A stretch of 16,060 nt of DNA from UBA2022 sp964621555. Its GTDB lineage: Bacteria > Patescibacteriota > Dojkabacteria > SC72. The notes under the pieces are model-generated. The model saw nothing but the letters and a program-made list of their open reading frames with translations, was not told the DNA's origin and did not search any database. Position 1 is the first letter of the stretch. Each line of letters starts with the position of its first letter. The translations under genes and the position numbers were made by a program. The stretch is taken from positions 1 to 16,060 of the forward strand of contig CAZUOO010000018.1 of the NCBI GenBank assembly GCA_964621555.1, written 5' to 3'. This document shows positions 1 to 7,112 of the stretch, piece by piece.

Positions 1-2
1 TT

Positions 3-509
3 CTAAATATCCTTAAGAAATCCCTCAATTTCCTTCCATGATCTTAGCTCAACCGTCTTTGATATATATGGTCTTAATAATTCCCTTACCGTTCTCTTTG
101 TACTATTCCTCCCATATCCAAACCTCTTTTGATATACATGTTTACATAGTTCAATAGTCTCTATTAGTGTAGTACCACTTCTGATATTTCTCTTTATTAT
201 GTACAACCATTGTTCAATAATACTCTTGAATGTAAGATGGATTATTATATCTGAAGCACTAAGGCACGGTTCAATCATATGCCTTGTAGTTCCTTCAATT
301 ATCCACATATTCTCCTTTGCAATTAGTTTATTAACCAATGATATTTGTTCTTGATCTGTTCTTCTTTCTGTATATTTCTTAATCCAAAAAATATTATCTA
401 ATTCATAGTATTTAATATCTAGTTTACGGCTTAACTTTTTAGCTAGTGTAGTCTTACCCCTACCAGAGTCACCAACTATTAGTATTTTATTGTAATTTTG
501 AATGCTCAT
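3..509 (-). CDS. P-loop NTPase, adenylate-kinase/topology-modulation-protein-like
   Basis: This is a small soluble nucleotide-binding protein of about 168 residues. A clear Walker A loop (GDSGRGKTT, residues 13-21) follows the first beta strand. The downstream pattern 'YELDNIFW ... MWIIEGTTRH ... IIIHLTF' matches the FlaR/topology-modulation and shikimate/adenylate-kinase-like P-loop group, whose substrate is usually unknown. The frame could open at a TTG at 521, but I prefer the ATG at 509 because it overlaps the stop of the upstream gene as ATGA, the classic arrangement for translational coupling. It therefore looks like the second gene of a two-gene operon with the lyase-like gene. The stop TAG is at 3-5, so the gene is complete. 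The kinase-like fold is well supported; the actual substrate is not. Confidence 0.78.
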   Translation of the reverse strand: MSIQNYNKILIVGDSGRGKTTLAKKLSRKLDIKYYELDNIFWIKKYTERRTDQEQISLVNKLIAKENMWIIEGTTRHMIEPCLSASDIIIHLTFKSIIEQWLYIIKRNIRSGTTLIETIELCKHVYQKRFGYGRNSTKRTVRELLRPYISKTVELRSWKEIEGFLKDI

Positions 510-1186
510 GGTTTTAAACAAAACTCTTTGTTTGAACTTCTTCTAAATTTTGAAATGAGTATGGACTGTACTAAATCTATCTCATCTCTATAAATCCCCA
601 TTTTAAAGTAGATTAGATTCTCCTTATATTTATACCCTAATGGCCCGTTATATTCTGCAAATAACTCATTATTAATCCATACTTTAGCGAACCCGGTTTG
701 ATTATCATTTAACTGATAATTAACAACAATATTATGCCAATTTCCTCTGAGATCAACTTCTTTCTTAAACTTAACTCTCTGCTCATTGTATTGTATTTGA
801 AATATCAAAATACCATTCGAATATCTAAATGAGAGAAAGGGTGACTTAGATTCCTCTGTTATGAGTTTCCATTGTGCAAAAACAAAGCGGTTTTCATTTA
901 TTTCAAAACTGGTTGGGAAATATACTGAGAATGTATACCAAATTGGAGTATTCATACCTATACACACATCATATCTTTCGGAAATCTCAGATCTTTCAGT
1001 GTTCTTTCCGTCATTTCCAATCTCCATCATATCTCCTTTTTTACATACAATCGCTAATGACGGTCTATTTGTCTGCTCTTCTTGTACGATATCATATCTA
1101 TTTTTCTCTATTCGCTTAAGGGACCAGATATTTTTATTAATACCTGTTTCAAAGTTGTCCTCTAGGTCAATCATCGCATTACTCAT
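506..1186 (-). CDS. Polysaccharide lyase-fold protein (glucuronan lyase/heparin lyase I-like)
   Basis: This is a protein of 226 residues with features of the Polysacc_lyase jelly-roll family: a 'TERSEI' segment (63-68), 'WYTFSVYFP' (83-91), 'QWK' (105-107), 'GNWHNIVVNYQ' (148-158) and 'YFKMGIYR' (193-200). The family cleaves acidic polysaccharides by beta-elimination or simply binds glycans. No signal peptide or membrane helix is visible, which is odd for a lyase and suggests either unconventional export or an intracellular role. The stop TGA overlaps the ATG of the downstream NTPase gene. The ATG at 1186 is chosen because a -10-like CATACT lies 6 nt upstream; a second in-frame ATG lies four codons in. 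Fold assignment is by remembered motifs, so catalysis is inferred, not shown. Confidence 0.6.
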   Translation of the reverse strand: MSNAMIDLEDNFETGINKNIWSLKRIEKNRYDIVQEEQTNRPSLAIVCKKGDMMEIGNDGKNTERSEISERYDVCIGMNTPIWYTFSVYFPTSFEINENRFVFAQWKLITEESKSPFLSFRYSNGILIFQIQYNEQRVKFKKEVDLRGNWHNIVVNYQLNDNQTGFAKVWINNELFAEYNGPLGYKYKENLIYFKMGIYRDEIDLVQSILISKFRRSSNKEFCLKP

Positions 1187-1192
1187 ATAGAA

Positions 1193-1221
1193 AGTATGAA
1201 GTATATTTTGTCACTATACAA
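1193..1221 (-). promoter_or_regulatory. Candidate promoter of the lyase-NTPase operon
   Basis: On the minus strand TTGTAT (1221-1216), a 17-bp spacer and CATACT (1198-1193) are followed after 6 nt by the ATG at 1186. The spacing matches the start-proximal -10 boxes elsewhere in the window. The hexamers are only moderate matches to the consensus. Confidence 0.35.
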
Positions 1222-1228
1222 GTATAGT
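1213..1228. promoter_or_regulatory. Perfect 16-bp palindrome overlapping the -35 region (possible operator)
   Basis: ACTATAC-AA-GTATAGT has two 7-base arms that are exact reverse complements around a 2-base centre. It covers the putative -35 hexamer of the lyase-NTPase promoter, a position typical for a dimeric repressor site. A loop of 2 nt makes an RNA hairpin unlikely. No regulator is encoded nearby. Confidence 0.35.
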
Positions 1229-1268
1229 ATGGCCAAACATCGCAATGGTCATGCAATCCATATTGTAT

Positions 1269-2207
1269 CTATGACTTAGTAGTAGTATTTGCTACCCATC
1301 TACCATCATCGGTTATCAATCTCTCTGACATAGAAGCGTTCTCTTTTATTACTACTTGCATAATAAAGAGTAACTTCTTAGTTTCTTCTTCTGATATCCC
1401 TATGCTCTTAAGCTTCTCAAAACCTAACTGTAGCGATTGAGGCATACTTTCTTTAAGGATTTCATCTTTTTCATCAACGGCTTTTTTAATATATGGATAT
1501 TTGGATAGTAGCTGGGAAGTTCCTTGAATCCATCGAGTCCTTTGGTTAATTAAGTCTCCCCATGTCTTTGCAGGATAGTAGTTACTTGTAATACTTTTGT
1601 CTATTAAGACAGCCTCTTTCCCAAATCTAATCCATGCATCAAGTGCTATGAAAGAATCCTCACTATGTATATCTTCAGGAAGTTGCATGAAGTCCGACTT
1701 GTAGAAAGCTATGAATCTTCCTATTGGGATTGGAGAGGGATGAAGTAGTCTGACGGTATGCTCAACAACCTCATACTTGTACAAGTATGATTCCATGGAT
1801 AACTTAGTAAGGTCAGGGGAATAGTCAGCTCCTACAACATGTACTTCTTTCCTACTGAAATTATCTTCAAGCCTCTGAATATAGTTCTCACTAATAATTG
1901 TGTCAGCATCTAGTATCACACATATATCAGTATCTTTAATTAGATTAAGAGCTTGATTAACCGCCCTCGCTTTATGTCCCCACTTGAAGTTTAGAACTGT
2001 AACGTCGCTTTTGTTATTCGCAAACCTATTAACTATGCTTTCAGAGTTATCCGTACATCCATTCAGAACAATATATAGATGGAAGTTGATATTAGGTTGG
2101 GGTTTGTAGTTATATACGGAAGTTAAACACTTTTCTATATTCTTTTCTTCGTTATGTACTGGGACAATTACGGAAATACCTATTGTTCTAGAATTGCTTC
2201 CTTTCAT
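1269..2207 (-). CDS. Glycosyltransferase family 2
   Basis: This is a GT-A fold glycosyltransferase that transfers a sugar from a nucleotide-sugar donor, probably in surface glycan assembly. The N-terminus 'ISVIVPVHNEEKNI' (11-24) is the nucleotide-binding start. 'YIVLNGCTDNS' (45-55) follows, then the metal-binding DxD as LDADT (D100, D102), an ED acceptor-side motif (E183-D184) and QRTRW (222-226), the QxxRW motif of processive-type and related GT2 enzymes. There is no membrane helix, so it is a soluble or peripheral cytoplasmic enzyme of about 312 residues. An in-frame TTG at 2213 could extend it by two codons, but the ATG at 2207 sits 5 nt after an extended -10 box and is preferred. The flippase at 14612-15826 would be a plausible partner; this is inference. 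Confidence 0.88.
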   Translation of the reverse strand: MKGSNSRTIGISVIVPVHNEEKNIEKCLTSVYNYKPQPNINFHLYIVLNGCTDNSESIVNRFANNKSDVTVLNFKWGHKARAVNQALNLIKDTDICVILDADTIISENYIQRLEDNFSRKEVHVVGADYSPDLTKLSMESYLYKYEVVEHTVRLLHPSPIPIGRFIAFYKSDFMQLPEDIHSEDSFIALDAWIRFGKEAVLIDKSITSNYYPAKTWGDLINQRTRWIQGTSQLLSKYPYIKKAVDEKDEILKESMPQSLQLGFEKLKSIGISEEETKKLLFIMQVVIKENASMSERLITDDGRWVANTTTKS

Positions 2208-2212
2208 TCTCA

Positions 2213-2221
2213 ATTATAGCA
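2213..2221 (-). promoter_or_regulatory. Extended -10 box (TGC-TATAAT) of the glycosyltransferase gene
   Basis: On the minus strand TGCTATAAT ends 5 nt before the ATG at 2207. With the usual 6-8 nt from the -10 box to the transcription start, the mRNA would begin at the start codon. Confidence 0.6.
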
Positions 2222-2239
2222 TAGGGTAAATATTGCTTA

Positions 2240-2884
2240 TCATACTATCTCTTTATCAAATAGTAATATGGTTCTATCCTCCTGTTTATTCTCTGAAAAT
2301 ACTGCTGTATGAACTTGCAACCTATCTAGTACTCCTGATGATGAGAGTAGTATATTGCTATACCTATTCTCTATCTCTTTCTGTTGCCCCTCATCCTTTA
2401 TCCTAGCAATAGTTATATGAGGTATGTATTTATCAAACACATACTCTGAACCATATTCCTGCACATTCTTCCTGTCTTCTACAGAAAGACTCTCCATGTA
2501 CCTACCATACTGATACTTCTCCCTAAGTGTTCCTCCTCTTAATGGGTTGAAATACTCTAGTGCATGTTTATGTAAATCTAGTATCTGATCTGTTAGCTGA
2601 AATTTTAACATGAGTAGTCCATTGGTATTAAAAAACATTCCTGTTATTTTAATCTTTTCCCTTTTGCACTCTTCTAGATAGTTATGTGATATTTCCTCAA
2701 TTAGTTTTTCATTTGATACAGGTATTGATATGAGATACATAGGGAAGTGTAGGTGATACCTTTGGTCATCAATATACCAATCAGATTTATATATATCCCT
2801 AATCTCTTGTGAGATTTTTAATATATCATCGTGTAGTGGGTTCGATACATTAAACCCTATGTTTATTAACTTTGTCGCTACCAT
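2240..2884 (-). CDS. LigT-like 2H phosphoesterase (2'-5' RNA ligase/cyclic phosphodiesterase fold)
   Basis: The protein has 214 residues with the bilobal 2H architecture. The second catalytic motif is intact: PHITIAR, with H156 and T158. The first motif appears as YHLHFPMYL, with H44 and a second His (H46) where the family normally has Ser or Thr. 2H proteins hydrolyse 2',3'-cyclic phosphate or ligate RNA 2'-5'; the natural substrate here is unknown. The altered first motif may change activity. The protein is cytoplasmic, with no signal or membrane segment. The ATG at 2884 follows a TAGAAT box by 5 nt, and the stop is TGA. It lies 32 bases upstream of the glycosyltransferase start but that gene has its own -10 box, so co-transcription is not required. 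Confidence 0.66.
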   Translation of the reverse strand: MVATKLINIGFNVSNPLHDDILKISQEIRDIYKSDWYIDDQRYHLHFPMYLISIPVSNEKLIEEISHNYLEECKREKIKITGMFFNTNGLLMLKFQLTDQILDLHKHALEYFNPLRGGTLREKYQYGRYMESLSVEDRKNVQEYGSEYVFDKYIPHITIARIKDEGQQKEIENRYSNILLSSSGVLDRLQVHTAVFSENKQEDRTILLFDKEIV

Positions 2885-2889
2885 ACCCG

Positions 2890-2895
2890 ATTCTA
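2890..2895 (-). promoter_or_regulatory. -10 box (TAGAAT) of the LigT-like gene
   Basis: On the minus strand TAGAAT ends 5 nt before the ATG at 2884, the same geometry as at other starts in this window. No clear TTGACA-like -35 box is visible 17 bp further upstream. Confidence 0.45.
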
Positions 2896-2950
2896 TATTA
2901 ATAGTTTGAGGAAATAAATGAGGGGAGGGAACATGATCAACCTTTAAATA

Positions 2951-3466
2951 TTAGGCCTCATTCATCAGCCTCGGATCTCTAAATATCCATATTTTAGGAG
3001 GATAGTATGTAAATATCCAGTATATAAGGGTGATGATGGTAATAATAATTATAGAAATAGGTTCGTTAAATATAATAATATTGTTCTGAAGTGTGTAATA
3101 CTGAGCCAATACACCAAACAATACTGCCATATAGAAGATAATAATGGTGATAATAAAATGTACTCTTTTAAATATAACTCTTAGGGGTTCATAGAGAAGG
3201 GGAATAGCTAGGGTTTGTACAAGAAGTAATGTGAAAACTGAACTAAAGAAATTTGTATACCGAATATCTAGCATATAATACTGTAGTATCATAACTAATA
3301 TCGTTGGGAATACCAGTAATTTCATATGCTCCCAAGTACTCTCGTTAATTGCAGATATTACCTGTATGAAAATAGAATCTTTAAACCAGTTATTCGTAAA
3401 GTGAAGAATTGTACCTAAAGTGGAAAGGAGTAGAAAAGACATAACCGATATCTTTATAATATCCAT
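2951..3466 (-). CDS. DUF6512-like integral membrane protein
   Basis: This is a hydrophobic protein of 171 residues with about five membrane helices. The segment 'INESTWEHMKLLVFP' (40-54) after the first helix is the hallmark I associate with DUF6512 proteins, where an Asn-Glu-Ser-x-Trp-Glu-His-x-Lys string is conserved. The function of that family is not established. A TATAAT box directly abuts the ATG at 3466, so if transcription starts about 7 nt downstream this ATG would be cut off. The next in-frame ATG is at 3442 and gives a protein 8 residues shorter that still keeps the whole conserved region. The start is therefore uncertain. The neighbour upstream is the large surface protein, 17 bases away on the same strand. 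Confidence 0.66.
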   Translation of the reverse strand: MDIIKISVMSFLLLSTLGTILHFTNNWFKDSIFIQVISAINESTWEHMKLLVFPTILVMILQYYMLDIRYTNFFSSVFTLLLVQTLAIPLLYEPLRVIFKRVHFIITIIIFYMAVLFGVLAQYYTLQNNIIIFNEPISIIIITIITLIYWIFTYYPPKIWIFRDPRLMNEA

Positions 3467-3472
3467 ATTATA
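3467..3472 (-). promoter_or_regulatory. TATAAT abutting the DUF6512-like start
   Basis: On the minus strand TATAAT is immediately followed by the ATG at 3466. If it is the -10 box, the first bases of this frame are not transcribed and the ATG at 3442 would be used. It could also be chance in AT-rich DNA. Confidence 0.3.
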
Positions 3473-3483
3473 CTCTAACTATA

Positions 3484-6333
3484 TTAGTAATTTGTACTCG
3501 AATCCGATCTCTTTAAAACCATTATAGAACCTATAATAACCAGAAGAAGAAGTGGTATACCTACAATAAAGTATATCAAACTACTTTTTTCCTTTTCATC
3601 TTCATTCACAACTATTGGAGTTGGTTTGGGTGTAGGGGAAGGGGTTGGTGTAGGTGTTGGTGAGGGAGTCTCAGGTGTGCTATCGCTTTGTGCTTCTACA
3701 ATTAGCGCATAGTATCTGGTATATATCGCGTCATTATGCTTTACATTAATAGTGATATTATGATTACCATTAGGAACTACAACGTCTGGAGTCCACTCCC
3801 AATATCCTTCACTATCAGAATATGTTGTACCGTATATAGGATCAGAGTTAATTGTAATCTCAACCAAGGAGTTTGGGAAAGTCCTTCCCTTAAATACAGG
3901 GTTTGTATTCTTTACAACCCATGTAGTATCTGTCTGCTGTGATTCTTGGATATTAAAATCAAATATTACGGGAACTGATACTGGTGCGGTTGGGGATGTT
4001 GGTGTCTGGGTGTTGGTGCTTACTACCTTGTTGGTATACTCTATGGTTAGCTTTGATAATGTTGGTGTAACAGCATCGTTGCTGGTCTCAAGAACTGCTC
4101 GTACTTGTAAATACGGCTTTGAACCTGATGCTATTTGTCCTGCTTCTGAAACCTCTCTCCAGGACTCCCAGCTACTATCTGGTATCTCCGATGTTCCTGT
4201 TCTAGTGTAGTATCGAATGTTGGTACCCGTTGGTTTTGTTGCATTTACAACCACCTTGTTCCATTTCTCCACGTTTGTAGAGTTGAAGACCTTAGATGTG
4301 TATGTACCTGTCGCTGGGTATTCAGAAATGCTGATAGAGTTCACGCTCGGTGTGGATGTTAGATTATTTGTCTCAAGATTAATTCTATATTGTAAATACT
4401 TGTCCTCTGTATCAATGGTCTGAAGTTGGCAACCTTGTGAGGTTGTACAAGCCTCGCTCCAATCATCCCAATATGTATCAGGGAGTTCTATTCGTAACCA
4501 ATCAATTTCAAAATAGTCGGTAGCATTGTTCCATGAATCAATTTCCCATCCCACTTGAAACCCAACCGCAGAACTTGTAACTGTGGTCTTTAAATCAAGA
4601 ATATGCCATTGGTTGAAATCTGTGAAAGTTAGGGAATTGCTCCACCATTCCTCATCGTACATATACCCGTATGCATTTCCAGGGGTGTCATTCTCGGAAA
4701 CTACCCTGATCCTAGCAGTAATATTTGTACCAATTGGAAAGTAGTTGGCAGGTTTGCCTGTTCCAATCCAAAACCATACAAAGTGTGAACCTAACCACAC
4801 TGAAGGAATTGGGTTGGTGAGTTTAAGAGTCCCATTGCTTTCCTGGGCATTCTGAAATGCGGCTCCCCAGTCTAAATAGTCCCCTAGATATTCAGAACTA
4901 TCTCCATCGTCGAAATTATTAATCAAAGCTGCGTTTTCATCACCGGTTCTTACCTGTACACTTACGTTTTGCCCCGCTACTTTTGTTTCATTCCAGGAAA
5001 CTTTTGATTGAGGAATACTGTCTAGTGCAATCGCTTTACTGGTATATGATCCTGAGGCAGCATACTTGCCATCAAGGTTTAGGACTGAAAGACCCTCTGA
5101 AGTGCTTACATACAATTTATCACCTGCGGCATTAAGTGAAAAATGATACACATTCGAACCTGAAATCCTCCCTTCCTCGCTGTTTCTATCGTACGATCGT
5201 ACGAGGGTATCATTTGAAAGATTGAATTCTGTCAGTCCATCATATCCTCCAATGTATAGTCTGTTAGTATTCTCATTAATAAATGAAACAAATGTATATT
5301 CCATTTCAAGTATAGGTGTAGAGATTTTATTATATGTTTTAACAATTGTATCTGTATCTAGATCAAGCACTGAAACTCCCTCCGTGGTGTTAATGTATAG
5401 TCTTCTGGTTGAATCATGGTATAGCATACCTGGTACGTTAACTCCTGCTATAGGTGGAGTTGATGATGTGTTATATAGATTAATCAAAGTATCGTCGTTG
5501 GTATCTATTGCCGTTATACCTCCTCCAAAGCTAGAAATATAGAGGTACTCTGTTGTTGGGTCTATGAAGATTTTCCATGAATTATTATTAGCTAATGCTG
5601 GGGTGGAGAGGGTAGTATAGTTTTTGACATGTGTATTAGTATCCAAATTGATTTTGGTTACTCCACTGAGAGTTGCAACGTATAGGTGGACGCCGTAAAT
5701 CTCTATATCTCTGATACCAGAATTCCCTACAAGTGCAGGTGTGGTAGATGTACTATATGTAGTTACAATTGTCTCATCATCTAAGTCTAGTACCGATATG
5801 CCAGCGCCAGTCGAAGCAATATATAAATAATTGTTTAACTCGTCGTAGTGTAAATTGGTGATAGAGTTGCCAAGAATAGGAGGGGTTGAAGTTGTTGAAT
5901 ATATTTTATCTATACTATTTGTATTAAGGTCCACCACGTTAAGCCCACCTTGGAAAGTTCCTACATACAGTTTATTTGTAGCCTCTATAATTAGAGAAGT
6001 ATAGATATATTCGTCTGTAAGTCCTGGAGTGGAATCAATACCGTAGTAGTATCCTTGATTAAGTTTTACTTCCCCTTGTCCAGCTAACCCCACGGTGGTG
6101 TTTTGATGACGGCTGGATTCATTGAATTGGTTGGAAGTGTTCTCTGTAAATCCTATAGGTTTGAGAGATAGTGCTCCTGAGCTCTCGTTCAGATTACTAT
6201 CGATACTACCTGTTAAGAAGTCTCCACTGCTATCGATTATAAAACTATTGCTTGCGAAAAGCAGTATCGGTTGAAAAACAAGACTAGATACTATGCACGC
6301 TAGTGTAATTTTTGTGAGCAGATTTTTTCTCAA
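3484..6333 (-). CDS. Large cell-surface protein: beta-propeller, jelly-roll modules, Ig-like domain, C-terminal membrane anchor
   Basis: A 949-residue exported protein. Residues 1-28 form a signal peptide. About 95-422 hold a seven-bladed propeller made of repeats of about 47 residues, each starting with a 'LYIxxxxGGxxxLDLxTxT' type strand and mostly carrying a Ser-Thr-Pro loop. Residues 428-465 plus 619-672 form one jelly-roll module, interrupted by an inserted domain at about 466-618 (FDDGD ... WHILDLKT ... FEIDWLRIE), which resembles a carbohydrate-binding or LamG-type sandwich. A second, uninterrupted copy spans 674-767. An Ig-like domain follows (790-882), then a Pro/Thr stalk (about 886-906), a membrane helix (918-940) and a short basic tail. 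There is no sortase motif. The start is TTG at 6333, since an in-frame TAA lies three codons upstream, and TTTAAT lies 5 nt before it. Likely an S-layer-associated or adhesion protein; the ligand is unknown. Confidence 0.8.
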   Translation of the reverse strand: MRKNLLTKITLACIVSSLVFQPILLFASNSFIIDSSGDFLTGSIDSNLNESSGALSLKPIGFTENTSNQFNESSRHQNTTVGLAGQGEVKLNQGYYYGIDSTPGLTDEYIYTSLIIEATNKLYVGTFQGGLNVVDLNTNSIDKIYSTTSTPPILGNSITNLHYDELNNYLYIASTGAGISVLDLDDETIVTTYSTSTTPALVGNSGIRDIEIYGVHLYVATLSGVTKINLDTNTHVKNYTTLSTPALANNNSWKIFIDPTTEYLYISSFGGGITAIDTNDDTLINLYNTSSTPPIAGVNVPGMLYHDSTRRLYINTTEGVSVLDLDTDTIVKTYNKISTPILEMEYTFVSFINENTNRLYIGGYDGLTEFNLSNDTLVRSYDRNSEEGRISGSNVYHFSLNAAGDKLYVSTSEGLSVLNLDGKYAASGSYTSKAIALDSIPQSKVSWNETKVAGQNVSVQVRTGDENAALINNFDDGDSSEYLGDYLDWGAAFQNAQESNGTLKLTNPIPSVWLGSHFVWFWIGTGKPANYFPIGTNITARIRVVSENDTPGNAYGYMYDEEWWSNSLTFTDFNQWHILDLKTTVTSSAVGFQVGWEIDSWNNATDYFEIDWLRIELPDTYWDDWSEACTTSQGCQLQTIDTEDKYLQYRINLETNNLTSTPSVNSISISEYPATGTYTSKVFNSTNVEKWNKVVVNATKPTGTNIRYYTRTGTSEIPDSSWESWREVSEAGQIASGSKPYLQVRAVLETSNDAVTPTLSKLTIEYTNKVVSTNTQTPTSPTAPVSVPVIFDFNIQESQQTDTTWVVKNTNPVFKGRTFPNSLVEITINSDPIYGTTYSDSEGYWEWTPDVVVPNGNHNITINVKHNDAIYTRYYALIVEAQSDSTPETPSPTPTPTPSPTPKPTPIVVNEDEKEKSSLIYFIVGIPLLLLVIIGSIMVLKRSDSSTNY

Positions 6334-6338
6334 TATAG

Positions 6339-6344
6339 ATTAAA
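6339..6344 (-). promoter_or_regulatory. -10 box (TTTAAT) of the surface-protein gene
   Basis: On the minus strand TTTAAT ends 5 nt before the TTG start at 6333. It supports the TTG as the true start and fits the leaderless pattern. The match to TATAAT is five of six. Confidence 0.4.
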
Positions 6345-6442
6345 TTTAACATTTATTACCTCATTATTCAAACTCAAAGGGCTAGTTTTATCTCTCCTAG
6401 CTTTCCAATATTATAGATGCTAATATTTATGTATTAACATCA

Positions 6443-6448
6443 TAGAAA
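6443..6448 (+). promoter_or_regulatory. Weak -10-like box of the six-cysteine protein gene
   Basis: TAGAAA ends 6 nt before the ATG at 6455. It matches TATAAT at four positions and is called mainly because its spacing matches that at neighbouring genes. The 121-bp divergent region 6334-6454 also contains an imperfect GCTAG/CTAGC inverted repeat (6381-6401). Confidence 0.25.
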
Positions 6449-6454
6449 TGTGTT

Positions 6455-7105
6455 ATGAATAAAAGGAATTATATATTTTCGATTGTGCTAAATATTGTGC
6501 TTGTGGTTGCAGTTTTATCTTTGCTTCATTTCCGATACATATATGTAAAGTCGGATGAGTATGCAATGGAATCTTTCACTTCAATTGCGGATGTTGTATG
6601 TGAGGATATTAAAAAGGGAGGTGCAAGCTCCAGTGACTACCTATACAAATGGTGTACACAACAGAGAGTTACTGATGAGGAAAAAGTACAGCTTAAGAAG
6701 TTAGATTCAACCTGCAACTCCAACTATTATGGTGTATCTGCGAAACATTATGAGAGCTGGAACTGTCTATCTTCAAACAATATATTTTCTATTAAAAACA
6801 GTGCAAACAGTATAAGTATTACAGTCAACGATGAGAAAAAAGGACAGTTTTGTGTAGAAGGTCTCGACGATGGATGTGCTGTCTCCAATTTCCTTGAAAC
6901 TGAATTTACATCGCTAGAAATGTATGAGGATAATAAAGGTACATTGGGAGGTGAGTTGTACGGCACTATACCTGCAATCAGTACCAGAAATGGAATTACA
7001 TATATTAAGGTGAAGTTTGATAACGGAAAGAAGATAGGGGAGCTCACTGAATTGCAGAAACAGGAAATTACAGAGATAGTTAAAAGCTTTGATTTAGGAG
7101 AGTAA
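6455..7105 (+). CDS. Membrane-anchored exported protein with six cysteines, unknown function
   Basis: I do not recognise this 216-residue protein. Residues 5-27 form one hydrophobic helix after a short basic N-terminus (MNKRN), so the rest should face outside the cytoplasm. There is no lipobox. The outer part has six cysteines (C49, C67, C87, C104, C133, C141), an even number that would suit three disulfides. It ends with a soluble alpha/beta stretch with a 'GITYIKVKFDNGKKIGELTELQKQEI' type segment. Divergent from the large surface protein and convergent with the ABC-F gene, with 7 bases between the two stops. It stands alone on its strand, so it is probably monocistronic. Confidence 0.7.
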   Translation: MNKRNYIFSIVLNIVLVVAVLSLLHFRYIYVKSDEYAMESFTSIADVVCEDIKKGGASSSDYLYKWCTQQRVTDEEKVQLKKLDSTCNSNYYGVSAKHYESWNCLSSNNIFSIKNSANSISITVNDEKKGQFCVEGLDDGCAVSNFLETEFTSLEMYEDNKGTLGGELYGTIPAISTRNGITYIKVKFDNGKKIGELTELQKQEITEIVKSFDLGE

Positions 7106-7112
7106 CCAGATC

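Noticed and set aside
861..1190. Plus-strand open frames lying over the lyase-like gene.
   Set aside because: They lie entirely antisense to a better-supported gene and show no recognisable protein pattern.
3601..3670. GT-rich short repeats resembling a minisatellite.
   Set aside because: They are the codons of the Pro/Thr stalk of the surface protein and keep frame; ordinary low-complexity coding DNA.
4010..5542. Several plus-strand open frames antisense to the surface-protein gene.
   Set aside because: Shadows of the repeat-rich coding sequence on the minus strand; no independent motifs or promoters.
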